From NCBI RefSeq assembly GCF_932526225.1, contig NC_064035.1:374501-438500 (forward strand): a stretch of 64,000 nt of DNA, in the 5' to 3' direction. Shown here one piece after another: positions 9,283 through 22,312 of this stretch. The notes below the pieces were generated by a model that had not been told where the DNA came from, made no database searches, and was given only the letters and a program-made list of their open reading frames with translations. The position numbers and the translations under genes are program-made. The first letter of the stretch is position 1. The number at the start of each line of letters is the position of its first letter. This DNA is from Nematostella vectensis (taxonomy: Eukaryota > Cnidaria > Anthozoa > Actiniaria > Edwardsiidae).

Positions 9283-10372
9283 TTTTTTTCCGAGTATACT
9301 GTTTTATTTTTCCTAATGTTACTTTTTGGAATTTACATTCGGAAAAAAAAATTATCGATTGTAACCTTTTGGAGGTTACACTCGTAAAACAAATTCCCGA
9401 ATGTAACCCTGAAGCTTTTCCCGAATGTAACCTCCAGTGCGATGGTGACTTTGCTTGGGATAGTTTACGATACCAATAGTATTTAAAGTAATTTTCATTA
9501 CAATTCCCTTCAGCAATGCCACGTTAGTCTTTCGTTGCGGGCACTTGACTACTAACGCAGCGACCCGGGTTCGATTCCCGCTGATAGCCTATTTTTTTTT
9601 CTTTATTTTTTTTTTAAATATCGATACTTAATTATACTGTTCTTGGTGTGTCATGACATAAAAAAAAGGTATAGGGACATTTTTATGTACTCTTAGCATC
9701 TTTGATGTGCTCATGCTTTGTTCAGGATCCTGTACATATTTTATGCACACAAGAACTAACTAGATTCCTTGGATAACTTGATTAAGTAGATTCTAACATA
9801 GAGCATAGCGCTCGATAGATTGATATACCTTTTTTTCCGAGTATACTGTTTTATTTTTCCTAATGTTACTTTTTGGAATTTACATTCGGAAAAAAAATTA
9901 TCGATTATAACCTTTTGGAGGTTACACTCGTGAAACAAATTCCCGAATGTAACCCTGAAGCTTTTCCCGAATGTAACCTCCAGTCCGATGGTGACTTTGC
10001 TTAGGATAGTTTACAATACCAATAGTATTAAAAGTGATTTTCATTACAATTCTCTTCAGCAATGCCACGTTAGTCTTTCGTTGCGTGCACTTAACTACTA
10101 ACGCAGCGACCCGGGTTCGATTCCCGCTGATAGCCTATTTTTTTTTTTTTTTTTTTTTAAATATCGATACTTAATTATACTGTTCTTGGTGTGTCATGAC
10201 ATAAAAAGAAGGTATAGGGACATTTTTATGTACTCTCAGCATCTTTGATGTGCTCATGCTTTGTTCAGGATCCTGTACATATTTTATGCACACAAGAACT
10301 AACTAGATTCCTTGGATAACTTGATTAAGTAGATTCTAACATAGAGCATACCGCTCGATAGATTGATATACC
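9283..10372. repeat. Monomer pair recurring at +6,006 bp (copy 2)
   Basis: Second copy of 3277-4366, 11 monomers downstream. Private changes include ACTCGTGAAAC near 9930 and TTTACAATACC near 10013. Confidence 0.75.
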
Positions 10373-11419
10373 TTTTTTTCCGAGTATACTGTTTTATTTT
10401 TCCTAATGTTACTTTTTGGAATTTACATTCGGAAAAAAAATTATCGATTGTAACCTTTTGGAGGTTACACTCGTAAAACAAATTCCCGAATGTAACCCTG
10501 AAGCTTTTCCCGAATGTATCCTCCAGTCCGATGGTGACTTTGCTTGGGATAGTTTACGATACCAATAGTATTAAAAGTAATTTTCATTACAATTCCATTC
10601 AGCAATGCCACGTTAGTCTTTCGTTGCGGGCACTTGACTACTAACGCAGCCACCCGGGTTCGATTCCCGCTGATAGCCTTTTTTTTTCTTTATTTTTTTT
10701 TTAAATATCGATACTTAATTATACTGTTCTTGGTGTGTCATGACATAAAAAGAAGGTATAGGGACATTTTTATGTACTCTCAGCATCTTTGATGTGCTCA
10801 TGCTTTGTTCAGGATCCTGTACATATTTTATGCACACAAGAACTAACTAGATTCCTTGGATAACTTGATTAAGTAGATTCTAACATAGAGCATAGCGCTC
10901 GATAGATTGATATACCTTTTTTTTCCAAGTATACTGTTTTATTTTTCCTAATGTTACTTTTTGGAATTTACATTCGGAAAAAAAATTATCGATTATAACC
11001 TTTTGGAGGTTACACTCGTAAAACAAATTCCCGAATGTAACACTGAAGCTTTTCCCGAATGTAACCTCCAGTCCGATGGTGACTTTGCTTGGGATAGTTT
11101 ACGATACCAATAGTATTAAAAGTAATTTTCATTACAATTCCCTTCAGCAATGCCACGTTAGTCTTTCGTTGCGGGCACTTGACTACTAACGCAGCGACCC
11201 GGGTTCGATTCCCGCTGATAGCCTATTTTTTTTATTTTTATTTTTTTAAATATCGATACTTAATTATACTGTTCTTGGTGTGTCATGACATAAAAAAAAG
11301 GTATAGGGACATTTTTATGTACTCTCAGCATCTTTGATGTGCTCATGCTTTGTTCAGGATCCTGTACATATTTTATGCACACAAGAACTAACTAGATTCC
11401 TTGGATAACTTGATTAAGT

Positions 11420-11432
11420 AGATTCTAATGTT
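11420..11432. other. Internal 67-bp deletion junction with CTAA microhomology
   Basis: Here GATTCTAA runs directly into TGTTACTTTTTGG. In all other copies GATTCTAAC is followed, 67 bp later, by TTCCTAATGTTAC. The shared CTAA is kept once. The lost segment contains AGCGCT, the monomer-start T run, CCGAGTATACTG and the TTTATTTTTC stretch. The spacing of register marks across the junction is 478 instead of 545. No other copy in the window shows it. Confidence 0.93.
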
Positions 11433-13029
11433 ACTTTTTGGAATTTACATTCGGAAAAAAAATTATCGATTGTAACCTTTTGGAGGTTACACTCGTAAAA
11501 CAAATTCCCGAATGTAACCCTGAAGCTTTTCCCGAATGTATCCTCCAGTCCGATGGTGACTTTGCTTGGGATAGTTTACGATACCAATAGTATTAAAAGT
11601 AATTTTCATTACAATTCCATTCAGCAATGCCACGTTAGTCTTTCGTTGCGGGCACTTGACTACTAACGCAGCCACCCGGGTTCGATTCCCGCTGATAGCC
11701 TTTTTTTTTCTTTATTTTTTTTTTTAAATATCGATACTTAATTATACTGTTCTTGGTGTGTCATGACATAAAAAGAAGGTATAGGGACATTTTTATGTAC
11801 TCTCAGCATCTTTGATGTGCTCATGCTTTGTTCAGGATCCTGTACATATTTTATGCACACAAGAACTAACTAGATTCCTTGGATAACTTGATTAAGTAGA
11901 TTCTAACATAGAGCATAGCGCTCGATAGATTGATATACCTTTTTTTTCCGAGTATACTGTTTTATTTTTCCTAATGTTACTTTTTGGAATTTACATTCGG
12001 AAAAAAAATTATCGATTATAACCTTTTGGAGGTTACACTCGTAAAACAAATTCCCGAATGTAACACTGAAGCTTTTCCCGAATGTAACCTCCAGTCCGAT
12101 GGTGACTTTGCTTGGGATAGTTTACGATACCAATAGTATTAAAAGTAATTTTCATTACAATTCCCTTCAGCAATGCCACGTTAGTCTTTCGTTGCGGGCA
12201 CTTGACTACTAACGCAGCGACCCGGGTTCGATTCCCGCTGATAGCCTATTTTTTTTATTTTTATTTTTTTAAATATCGATACTTAATTATACTGTTCTTG
12301 GTGTGTCATGACATAAAAAAAAGGTATAGGGACATTTTTATGTACTCTCAGCATCTTTGATGTGCTCTTGCTTTGTTCAGGATCCTGTACATATTTTATG
12401 CACACAAGAACTAACTAGATTCCTTGGATAACTTGATTAAGTAGATTCTAACATAGAGCATAGCGCTCGATAGATTGATATACCTTTTTTTCCGAGTATA
12501 CTGTTTTATGTTTCCTAATGTTACTTTTTGGAATTTACATTCGGAAAAAAAATTATCGATTGTAACCTTTTGGAGGTTACACTCGTAAAACAAATTCCCG
12601 AATGTAACCCTGAAGCTTTTCCCGAATGTAACCTCCAGTCCGATGGTGACTTTGCTTGGGATAGTTTACGATACCAATAGTATTAAAAGTAATTTTAATT
12701 ACAATTCCATTCAGCAATGCCACGTTAGTCTTTCGTTGCGGGCACTTGACTACTAACGCAGCCACCCGGGTTCGATTCCCGCTGATAGCCTTTTTTTTTC
12801 TTTATTTTTTTTTTTAAATATCGATACTTAATTATACTGTTCTTGGTGTGTCATGACATAAAAAGAAGGTATAGGGACATTTTTATGTACTCTCAGCATC
12901 TTTGATGTGCTCATGCTTTGTTCAGGATCCTGTACATATTTTATGCACACAAGAACTAACTAGATTCCTTGGAAAACTTGATTAAGTAGATTCTAACATA
13001 GAGCATAGCGCTCGATAGATTGATATACC

Positions 13030-14127
13030 TTTTTTTCCGAGTATACTGTTTTATTTTTCCTAATGTTACTTTTTGGAATTTACATTCGGAAAAAAAAATT
13101 ATCGATTATAACCTTTTGGAGGTTACACTCGTAAAACAAATTCCCGAATGTAACCCTGAAGCTTTTCCCGAATGTAACCTCCAGTCCGATGGTGACTTTG
13201 CTTAGGATAGTTTACGATACCAATAGTATTAAAAGTAATTTTCATTACAATCCCCTTCAGCAATGCCACGTTAGTCTTTCGTTGCGGGCACTTGACTACT
13301 AACGCAGCCACCCGGGTTCGATTCCCGCTGATAGCCTATTTTTTTTCTTTATTTATTTTTTTTTAAATATCGATACTTAATTATACTGTTCTTGGTGTGT
13401 CATGACATAAAAATAAGGTATAGGGACATTTTTATGTACTCTCAGCATCTTTGATGTGCTCATGCTTTGTTCAGGATCCTGTACATATTTTATGCACACA
13501 AGAACTAACTAGATTCCTTGGATAACTTGATTAAGTAGATTCTAACATAGAGCATAGCGCTCGATAGATTGATATACCTTTTTTTCCGAGTATACTGTTT
13601 TATTTTTCCTAATGTTACTTTTTGGAATTTACATTCGGAAAAAAAAATTATCGATTATAACCTTTTGGAGGTTACACTCGTAAAACAAATTCCCGAATGT
13701 AACCCTGAAGCTTTTCCCGAATGTAACCTCCAGTCCGATGGTGACTTTGCTTAGGATAGTTTACGATACCAATAGTATTAAAAGTAATTTTCATTACAAT
13801 CCCCTTCAGCAATGCCACGTTAGTCTTTCGTTGCGGGCACTTGACTACTAACGCAGCCACCCGGGTTCGATTCCCGCTGATAGCCTATTTTTTTTCTTTA
13901 TTTATTTTTTTTTAAATATCGATACTTAATTATACTGTTCTTGGTGTGTCATGACATAAAAATAAGGTATAGGGACATTTTTATGTACTCTCAGCATCTT
14001 TGATGTGCTCATGCTTTGTTCAGGATCCTGTACATATTTTATGCACACAAGAACTAACTAGATTCCTTGGATAACTTGATTAAGTAGATTCTAACATAGA
14101 GCATAGCGCTCGATAGATTGATATACC
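13030..14127. repeat. Adjacent near-identical monomers (549 bp each)
   Basis: Monomers 13030-13578 and 13579-14127 appear identical by eye, including the uncommon T tract TTTATTTATTTTT and the AATCCCCTTC allele. The first half of the next monomer (14128-14674) matches as well, then switches to a GCAGCTACCC type. This is the clearest single-monomer tandem duplication in the window and is probably recent. Confidence 0.85.
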
Positions 14128-14674
14128 TTTTTTTCCGAGTATACTGTTTTATTTTTCCTAATGTTACTTTTTGGAATTTACATTCGGAAAAAAAAATTAT
14201 CGATTATAACCTTTTGGAGGTTACACTCGTAAAACAAATTCCCGAATGTAACCCTGAAGCTTTTCCCGAATGTAACCTCCAGTCCGATGGTGACTTTGCT
14301 TGGGATAGTTTACGATACCAATAGTATTAAAAGTAATTTTCATTACAATTCCCTTCAGCAATGCCACGTTAGTCTTTCGTTGCGGGCACTTGACTACTAA
14401 CGCAGCTACCCGGGTTCGATTCCCGCTGATAGCCTATTTTTTTTTCTTTTTTTTTTTTTTAAATATCGATACTTAATTATACTGTTCTTGGTGTGTCATG
14501 ACATAAAAAGAAGGTATAGGGACATTTTTATGTACTCTCAGCATCTTTGATGTGCTCATGCTTTGTTCAGGATCCTGTACATATTTTATGCACACAAGAA
14601 CTAACTAGATTCCTTGGATAACTTGATTAAGTAGATTCTAACATAGAGCATAGCGCTCGATAGATTGATATACC

Positions 14675-17600
14675 TTTTTTTCCGAGTATACTGTTTTATT
14701 TTTCCTAATGTTACTTTTTGGAATTTACATTCGGAAAAAAAAATTATCGATTGTAACCTTTTGGAGGTTACACTCGTAAAACAAATTCCCGAATGTAACC
14801 CTGAAGCTTTTCCCGAATGTAACCTCCAGTGCGATGGTGACTTTGCTTGGGATAGTTTACGATACCAATAGTATTAAAAGTAATTTTCATTACAATTCCC
14901 TTCAGCAATGCCACGTTAGTCTTTCGTTGCGGGCACTTGACTACTAACGCAGCGACCCGGGTTCGATTCCCGCTGATAGCCTTTTTTTTTTTCTTTATTT
15001 TTTTTTTAAATATCGATACTTAATTATACTGTTCTTGGTGTGTCATGACATAAAAAAAAGGTATAGGGACATTTTTATGTACTCTCAGCATCTTTGATGT
15101 GCTCATGCTTTGTTCAGGATCCTGTACATATTTTATGCACACAAGAACTAACTAGATTCCTTGGATAACTTGATTAAGTAGATTCTAACATAGAGCATAG
15201 CGCTCGATAGATTGATATACCTTTTTTTTCCGAGTATACTGTTTTATTTTTCCTAATGTTACTTTTTGGAATTTACATTCGGAAAAAAAATTATCGATTA
15301 TAACCTTTTGGAGGTTACACTCGTAAAACAAATTCCCGAATGTAACACTGAAGCTTTTCCCGAATGTAACCTCCAGTCCGATGGTGACTTTGCTTGGGAT
15401 AGTTTACGATACCAATAGTATTAAAAGTAATTTTCATTACAATTCCCTTCAGCAATGCCACGTTAGTCTTTCGTTGCGGGCACTTGACTACTAACGCAGC
15501 GACCCGGGTTCGATTCCCGCTGATAGCCTATTTTTTTTATTTTTATTTTTTTAAATATCGATACTTAATTATACTGTTCTTGGTGTGTCATGACATAAAA
15601 AAAAGGTATAGGGACATTTTTATGTACTCTCAGCATCTTTGATGTGCTCATGCTTTGTTCAGGATCCTGTACATATTTTATGCACACAAGAACTAACTAG
15701 ATTCCTTGGATAACTTGATTAAGTAGATTCTAACATAGAGCATAGCGCTCGATAGATTGATATACCTTTTTTTCCGAGTATACTGTTTTATTTTTCCTAA
15801 TGTTACTTTTTGGAATTTACATTTGGAAAAAAAATTATCGATTGTAACCTTTTGGAGGTTACACTCGTAAAACAAATTCCCGAATGTAACCCTGAAGCTT
15901 TTCCCGAATGTAACCTCCAGTCCGATGGTGACTTTGCTTGGGATAGTTTACGATACCAATAGTATTAAAAGTAATTTTCATTACAATTCCATTCAGCAAT
16001 GCCACGTTAGTCTTTCGTTGCGGGCACTTGACTACTAACGCAGCCACCCGGGTTCGATTCCCGCTGATAGCCTTTTTTTTTCTTTATTTTTTTTTTAAAT
16101 ATCGATACTTAATTATACTGTTCTTGGTGTGTCATGACATAAAAAGAAGGTATAGGGACATTTTTATGTACTCTCAGCATCTTTGATGTGCTCATGCTTT
16201 GTTCAGGATCCTGTACATATTTTATGCACACAAGAACTAACTAGATTCCTTGGATAACTTGATTAAGTAGATTCTAACATAGAGCATAGCGCTCGATAGA
16301 TTGATATACCTTTTTTTCCGAGTATACTGTTTTATTTTTCCTAATGTTACTTTTTGGAATTTACATTCGGAAAAAAAAATTATCGATTATAACCTTTTGG
16401 AGGTTACACTCGTAAAACAAATTCCCGAATGTAACCCTGAAGCTTTTCCCGAATGTAACCTCCAGTCCGATGGTGACTTTGCTTAGGATAGTTTACGATA
16501 CCAATAGTATTAAAAGTAATTTTCATTACAATCCCCTTCAGCAATGCCACGTTAGTATTTCGTTGCGGGCACTTGACTACTAACGCAGCCACCCGGGTTC
16601 GATTCCCGCTGATAGCCTATTTTTTTTCTTTATTTTTTTTTTAAATATCGATACTTAATTATACTGTTCTTGGTGTGTCATGACATAAAAATAAGGTATA
16701 GGGACATTTTTATGTACTCTCAGCATCTTTGATGTGCTCATGCTTTGTTCAGGATCCTGTACATATTCTATGCACACAAGAACTAACTAGATTCCTTGGA
16801 TAACTTGATTAAGTAGATTCTAACATAGAGCATAGCGCTCGATAGATTGATATACTATTTTTTCCGAGTATACTGTTTTATTTTTCCTAATGTTACTTTT
16901 TGGAATTTACATTCGGAAAAAAAAATTATCGATTGTAACCTTTTGGAGGTTACACTCGTAAAACAAATTCCCGAATGTAACCCTGAAGCTTTTCCCGAAT
17001 GTAACCTCCAGTGCGATGGTGACTTTGCTTGGGATAGTTTACGATACCAATAGTATTTAAAGTAATTTTCATTACAATTCCCTTCAGCAATGCCACGTTA
17101 GTCTTTCGTTGCGGGCACTTGACTACTAACGCAGCGACCCGGGTTCGATTCCCGCTGATAGCCTATTTTTTTTTCTTTATTTTTTTTTTAAATATCGATA
17201 CTTAATTATACTGTTCTTGGTGTGTCATGACATAAAAAAAAGGTATAGGGACATTTTTATGTACTCTCAGCATCTTTGATGTGCTCATGCTTTGTTCAGG
17301 ATCCTGTACATATTTTATGCACACAAGAACTAACTAGATTCCTTGGATAACTTGATTAAGTAGATTCTAACATAGAGCATAGCGCTCGATAGATTGATAT
17401 ACCTTTTTTTCCGAGTATACTGTTTTATTTTTCCTAATGTTACTTTTTGGAATTTACATTCGGAAAAAAAAATTATCGATTATAACCTTTTGGAGGTTAC
17501 ACTCGTAAAACAAATTCCCGAATGTAACCCTGAAGCTTTTCCCGAATGTAACCTCCAGTCCGATGGTGACTTTGCTTAGGATAGTTTACGATACCAATAG

Positions 17601-19582
17601 TATTAAAAGTAATTTTCATTACAATCCCCTTCAGCAATGCCACGTTAGTATTTCGTTGCGGGCACTTGACTACTAACGCAGCCACCCGGGTTCGATTCCC
17701 GCTGATAGCCTATTTTTTTTCTTTATTTTTTTTTTAAATATCGATACTTAATTATACTGTTCTTGGTGTGTCATGACATAAAAATAAGGTATAGGGACAT
17801 TTTTATGTACTCTCAGCATCTTTGATGTGCTCATGCTTTGTTCAGGATCCTGTACATATTCTATGCACACAAGAACTAACTAGATTCCTTGGATAACTTG
17901 ATTAAGTAGATTCTAACATAGAGCATAGCGCTCGATAGATTGATATACTATTTTTTCCGAGTATACTGTTTTATTTTTCCTAATGTTACTTTTTGGAATT
18001 TACATTCGGAAAAAAAAATTATCGATTGTAACCTTTTGGAGGTTACACTCGTAAAACAAATTCCCGAATGTAACCCTGAAGCTTTTCCCGAATGTAACCT
18101 CCAGTGCGATGGTGACTTTGCTTGGGATAGTTTACGATACCAATAGTATTTAAAGTAATTTTCATTACAATTCCCTTCAGCAATGCCACGTTAGTCTTTC
18201 GTTGCGGGCACTTGACTACTAACGCAGCGACCCGGGTTCGATTCCCGCTGATAGCCTATTTTTTTTTCTTTATTTTTTTTTTAAATATCGATACTTAATT
18301 ATACTGTTCTTGGTGTGTCATGACATAAAAAAAAGGTATAGGGACATTTTTATGTACTCTCAGCATCTTTGATGTGCTCATGCTTTGTTCAGGATCCTGT
18401 ACATATTTTATGCACACAAGAACTAACTAGATTCCTTGGATAACTTGATTAAGTAGATTCTAACATAGAGCATAGCGCTCGATAGATTGATATACCTTTT
18501 TTTCCGAGTATACTGTTTTATTTTTCCTAATGTTACTTTTTGGAATTTACATTCGGAAAAAAAATTATCGATTATAACCTTTTGGAGGTTACACTCGTAA
18601 AACAAATTCCCGAATGTAACCCTGAAGCTTTTCCCGAATGTAACCTCCAGTCCGATGGTGACTTTGCTTAGGATAGTTTACGATACCAATAGTATTAAAA
18701 GTGATTTTCATTACAATTCTCTTCAGCAATGCCACGTTAGTCTTTCGTTGCGTGCACTTAACTACTAACGCAGCGACCCGGGTTCGATTCCCGCTGATAG
18801 CCTATTTTTTTTTTTTTTTTTTTAAATATCGATACTTAATTATACTGTTCTTGGTGTGTCATGACATAAAAAGAAGGTATAGGGACATTTTTATGTACTC
18901 TCAGCATCTTTGATGTGCTCATGCTTTGTTCAGGATCCTGTACATATTTTATGCACACAAGAACTAACTAGATTCCTTGGATAACTTGATTAAGTAGATT
19001 CTAACATAGAGCATACCGCTCGATAGATTGATATACCTTTTTTTCCGAGTATACTGTTTTATTTTTCCTAATGTTACTTTTTGGAATTTACATTCGGAAA
19101 AAAAATTATCGATTGTAACCTTTTGGAGGTTACACTAGTAAAACAAATTCCCGAATGTAACCCTGAAGCTTTTCCCGAATGTATCCTCTAGTCCGATGGT
19201 GACTTTGCTTGGGATAGTTTACGATACCAATAGTATTAAAAGTAATTTTCATTACAATTCCATTCAGCAATGCCACGTTAGTCTTTCGTTGCGGGCACTT
19301 GACTACAAACGCAGCCACCCGGGTTCGATTCCCGCTGATAGCCTTTTTTTTTCTTTATTTTTTTTTTTAAATATCGATACTTAATTATACTGTTCTTGGT
19401 GTGTCATGACATAAAAAGAAGGTATAGGGACATTTTTATGTACTCTCAGCATCTTTGATGTGATCATGCTTTGTTCAGGATCCTGTACATATTTTATGCA
19501 CACAAGAACTAACTAGATTCCTTGGATAACTTGATTAAGTAGATTCTAACATAGAGCATAGCGCTCGATAGATTGATATACC
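14675..19582. repeat. Block of nine monomers, copy 2 of the 14,674-bp duplication
   Basis: Second copy of the block at 1-4905, 27 monomers downstream. It keeps the same series of class markers, including the monomer with CCGCTCGAT instead of GCGCTCGAT (4345 and 19016). A few later changes are private to this copy, such as ACTAGTAAAAC near 19135 and CTACAAACG near 19303. Confidence 0.85.
16311..18496. repeat. Second copy of the AB-AB dimer pair
   Basis: The same two-dimer arrangement as 1637-3823, carried here as part of the 14,674-bp duplication. The dimers therefore existed before that larger event. Confidence 0.82.
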
Positions 19583-22312
19583 TTTTTTTTCCGAGTATAC
19601 TGTTTTATTTTTCCTAATGTTACTTTTTGGAATTTACATTCGGAAAAAAAATTATCGATTATAACCTTTTGGAGGTTACACTCGTAAAACAAATTCCCGA
19701 ATGTAACACTGAAGCTTTTCCCGAATGTAACCTCCAGTCCGATGGTGACTTTGCTTGGGATAGTTTACGATACCAATAGTATTTAAAGTAATTTTCATTA
19801 CAATTCCCTTCAGCAATGCCACGTTAGTCTTTCGTTGCGGGCACTTGACTACTAACGCAGCGACCCGGGTTCGATTCCCGCTGATAGCCTATTTTTTTTA
19901 TTTTTATTTTTTTAAATATCGATACTTAATTATACTGTTCTTGGTGTGTCATGACATAAAAAGAAGGTATAGGGACATTTTTATGTACTCTCAGCATCTT
20001 TGATGTGCTCATGCTTTGTTCAGGATCCTGTACATATTTTATGCACACAAGAACTAACTAGATTCCTTGGATAACTTGATTAAGTAGATTCTAACATAGA
20101 GCATACCGCTCGATAGATTGATATACCTTTTTTTCCGAGTATACTGTTTTATTTTTCCTAATGTTACTTTTTGGAATTTACATTCGGAAAAAAAATTATC
20201 GATTGTAACCTTTTGGAGGTTACACTCGTAAAACAATTTCCCGAATGTAACCCTGAAGCTTTTCCCGAATGTATCCTCCAGTCCGATGGTGACTTTGCTT
20301 GGGATAGTTTACGATACCAATAGTATTAAAAGTAATTTATATTACAATTCCCTTCAGCAATGCCACGTTAGTCTTTCGTTGCGGGCACTTGACTACTAAC
20401 GCCGCGACCCGGGTTCGATTCCCGCTGATAGCCTATTTTTTTTTCTTTATTTTTTTTTTTAAATATCGATACTTAATTATACTGTTCTTGGTGTGTCATG
20501 ACATAAAAAAAAGGTATAGGGACATTTTTATGTACTCTCAGCATCTTTGATGTGCTCATGCTTTGTTCAGGATCCTGTACATATTTTATGCACACAAGAA
20601 CTAACTAGATTCCTTGGATAACTTGATTAAGTAGATTCTAACATAGAGCATAGCGCTCGATAGATTGATATACCTTTTTTTCCGAGTATACTGTTTTATT
20701 TTTCCTAATGTTACTTTTAGGAATTTACATTCGGAAAAAAAATTATCGATTATAACCTTTTGGAGGTTACACTCGTAAAACAAATTCCCGAATGTAACCC
20801 TGAAGCTTTTCCCGAATGTAACCTCCAGTCCGATGGTGACTTTGCTTAGGATAGTTTACGATACCAATAGTATTAAAAGTAATTTTCATTACAATTCCCT
20901 TCAGCAATGCTACGTTAGTCTTTCGTTGCGGGCACTTGACTACTAACGCAGCGATCCGGGTTCGATTCCCGCTGATAGCCTATTTTTGTTTTCTTCATTT
21001 TTTTTTAAAATATCGATACTTAATTATACTGTTCTTGGTGTGTCATGACATAAAAAAAAGGTATAGGGACATTTTTATGTACTCTCAGCATCTTTGATGT
21101 GCTCATGCTTTGTTCAGGATCCTGTACATATTTTATGCACACAAGAACTAACTAGATTCCTTGGATAACTTGATTAAGTAGATTCTAACATAGAGCATAG
21201 CGCTCGATAGATTGATATACCTTTTTTTCCGAGTATACTGTTTTATTTTTCCTAATGTTACTTTTAGGAATTTACATTCGGAAAAAAAATTATCGATTAT
21301 AACCTTTTGGAGGTTACACTCGTAAAACAAATTCCCGAATGTAACCCTGAAGCTTTTCCCGAATGTAACCTCCAGTCCGATGGTGACTTTGCTTAGGATA
21401 GTTTACGATACCAATAGTATTAAAAGTAATTTTCATTACAATTCCCTTCAGCAATGCTACGTTAGTCTTTCGTTGCGGGCACTTGACTACTAACGCAGCG
21501 ACCCGGGTTCGATTCCCGCTGATAGCCTATTTTTGTTTTCTTCATTTTTTTTTTAAATATCGATACTTAATTATACTGTTCTTGGTGTGTCATGACATAA
21601 AAAAAAGGTATAGGGACATTTTTATGTACTCTCAGCATCTTTGATGTGCTCATGCTTTGTTCAGGATCCTGTACATATTTTATGCACACAAGAACTAACT
21701 AGATTCCTTGGATAACTTGATTAAGTAGATTCTAACATAGAGCATACCGCTCGATAGATTGATATACCTTTTTTTCCGAGTATACTGTTTTATTTTTCCT
21801 AATGTTACTTTTTGGAATTTACATTCGGAAAAAAAATTATCGATTGTAACCTTTTGGAGGTTACACTCGTAAAACAAATTCCCGAATGTAACCCTGAAGC
21901 TTTTCCCGAATGTATCCTCCAGTCCGATGGTGACTTTGCTTGGAATAGTTTACGATACCAATAGTATTAAAAGTAATTTTCATTACAATTCCATTCAGCA
22001 ATGCCACGTTAGTCTTTCGTTGCGGGCACTTGACTACTAACGCAGCCACCCGGGTTCGATTCCCGCTGATAGCCTTTTTTTTTCTTTATTTTTTTTTTAA
22101 ATATCGATACTTAATTATACTGTTCTTGGTGTGTCATGACATAAAAAGAAGGTATAGGGACATTTTTATGTACTCTCAGCATCTTTGATGTGCTCCTGCT
22201 TTGTTCAGGATCCTGTACATATTTTATGCACACAAGAATTAACTAGATTCCTTGAATAACTATATTAAGTAGATTCTAACATAGAGCATAGCGCTCGATA
22301 GATTGATATACC

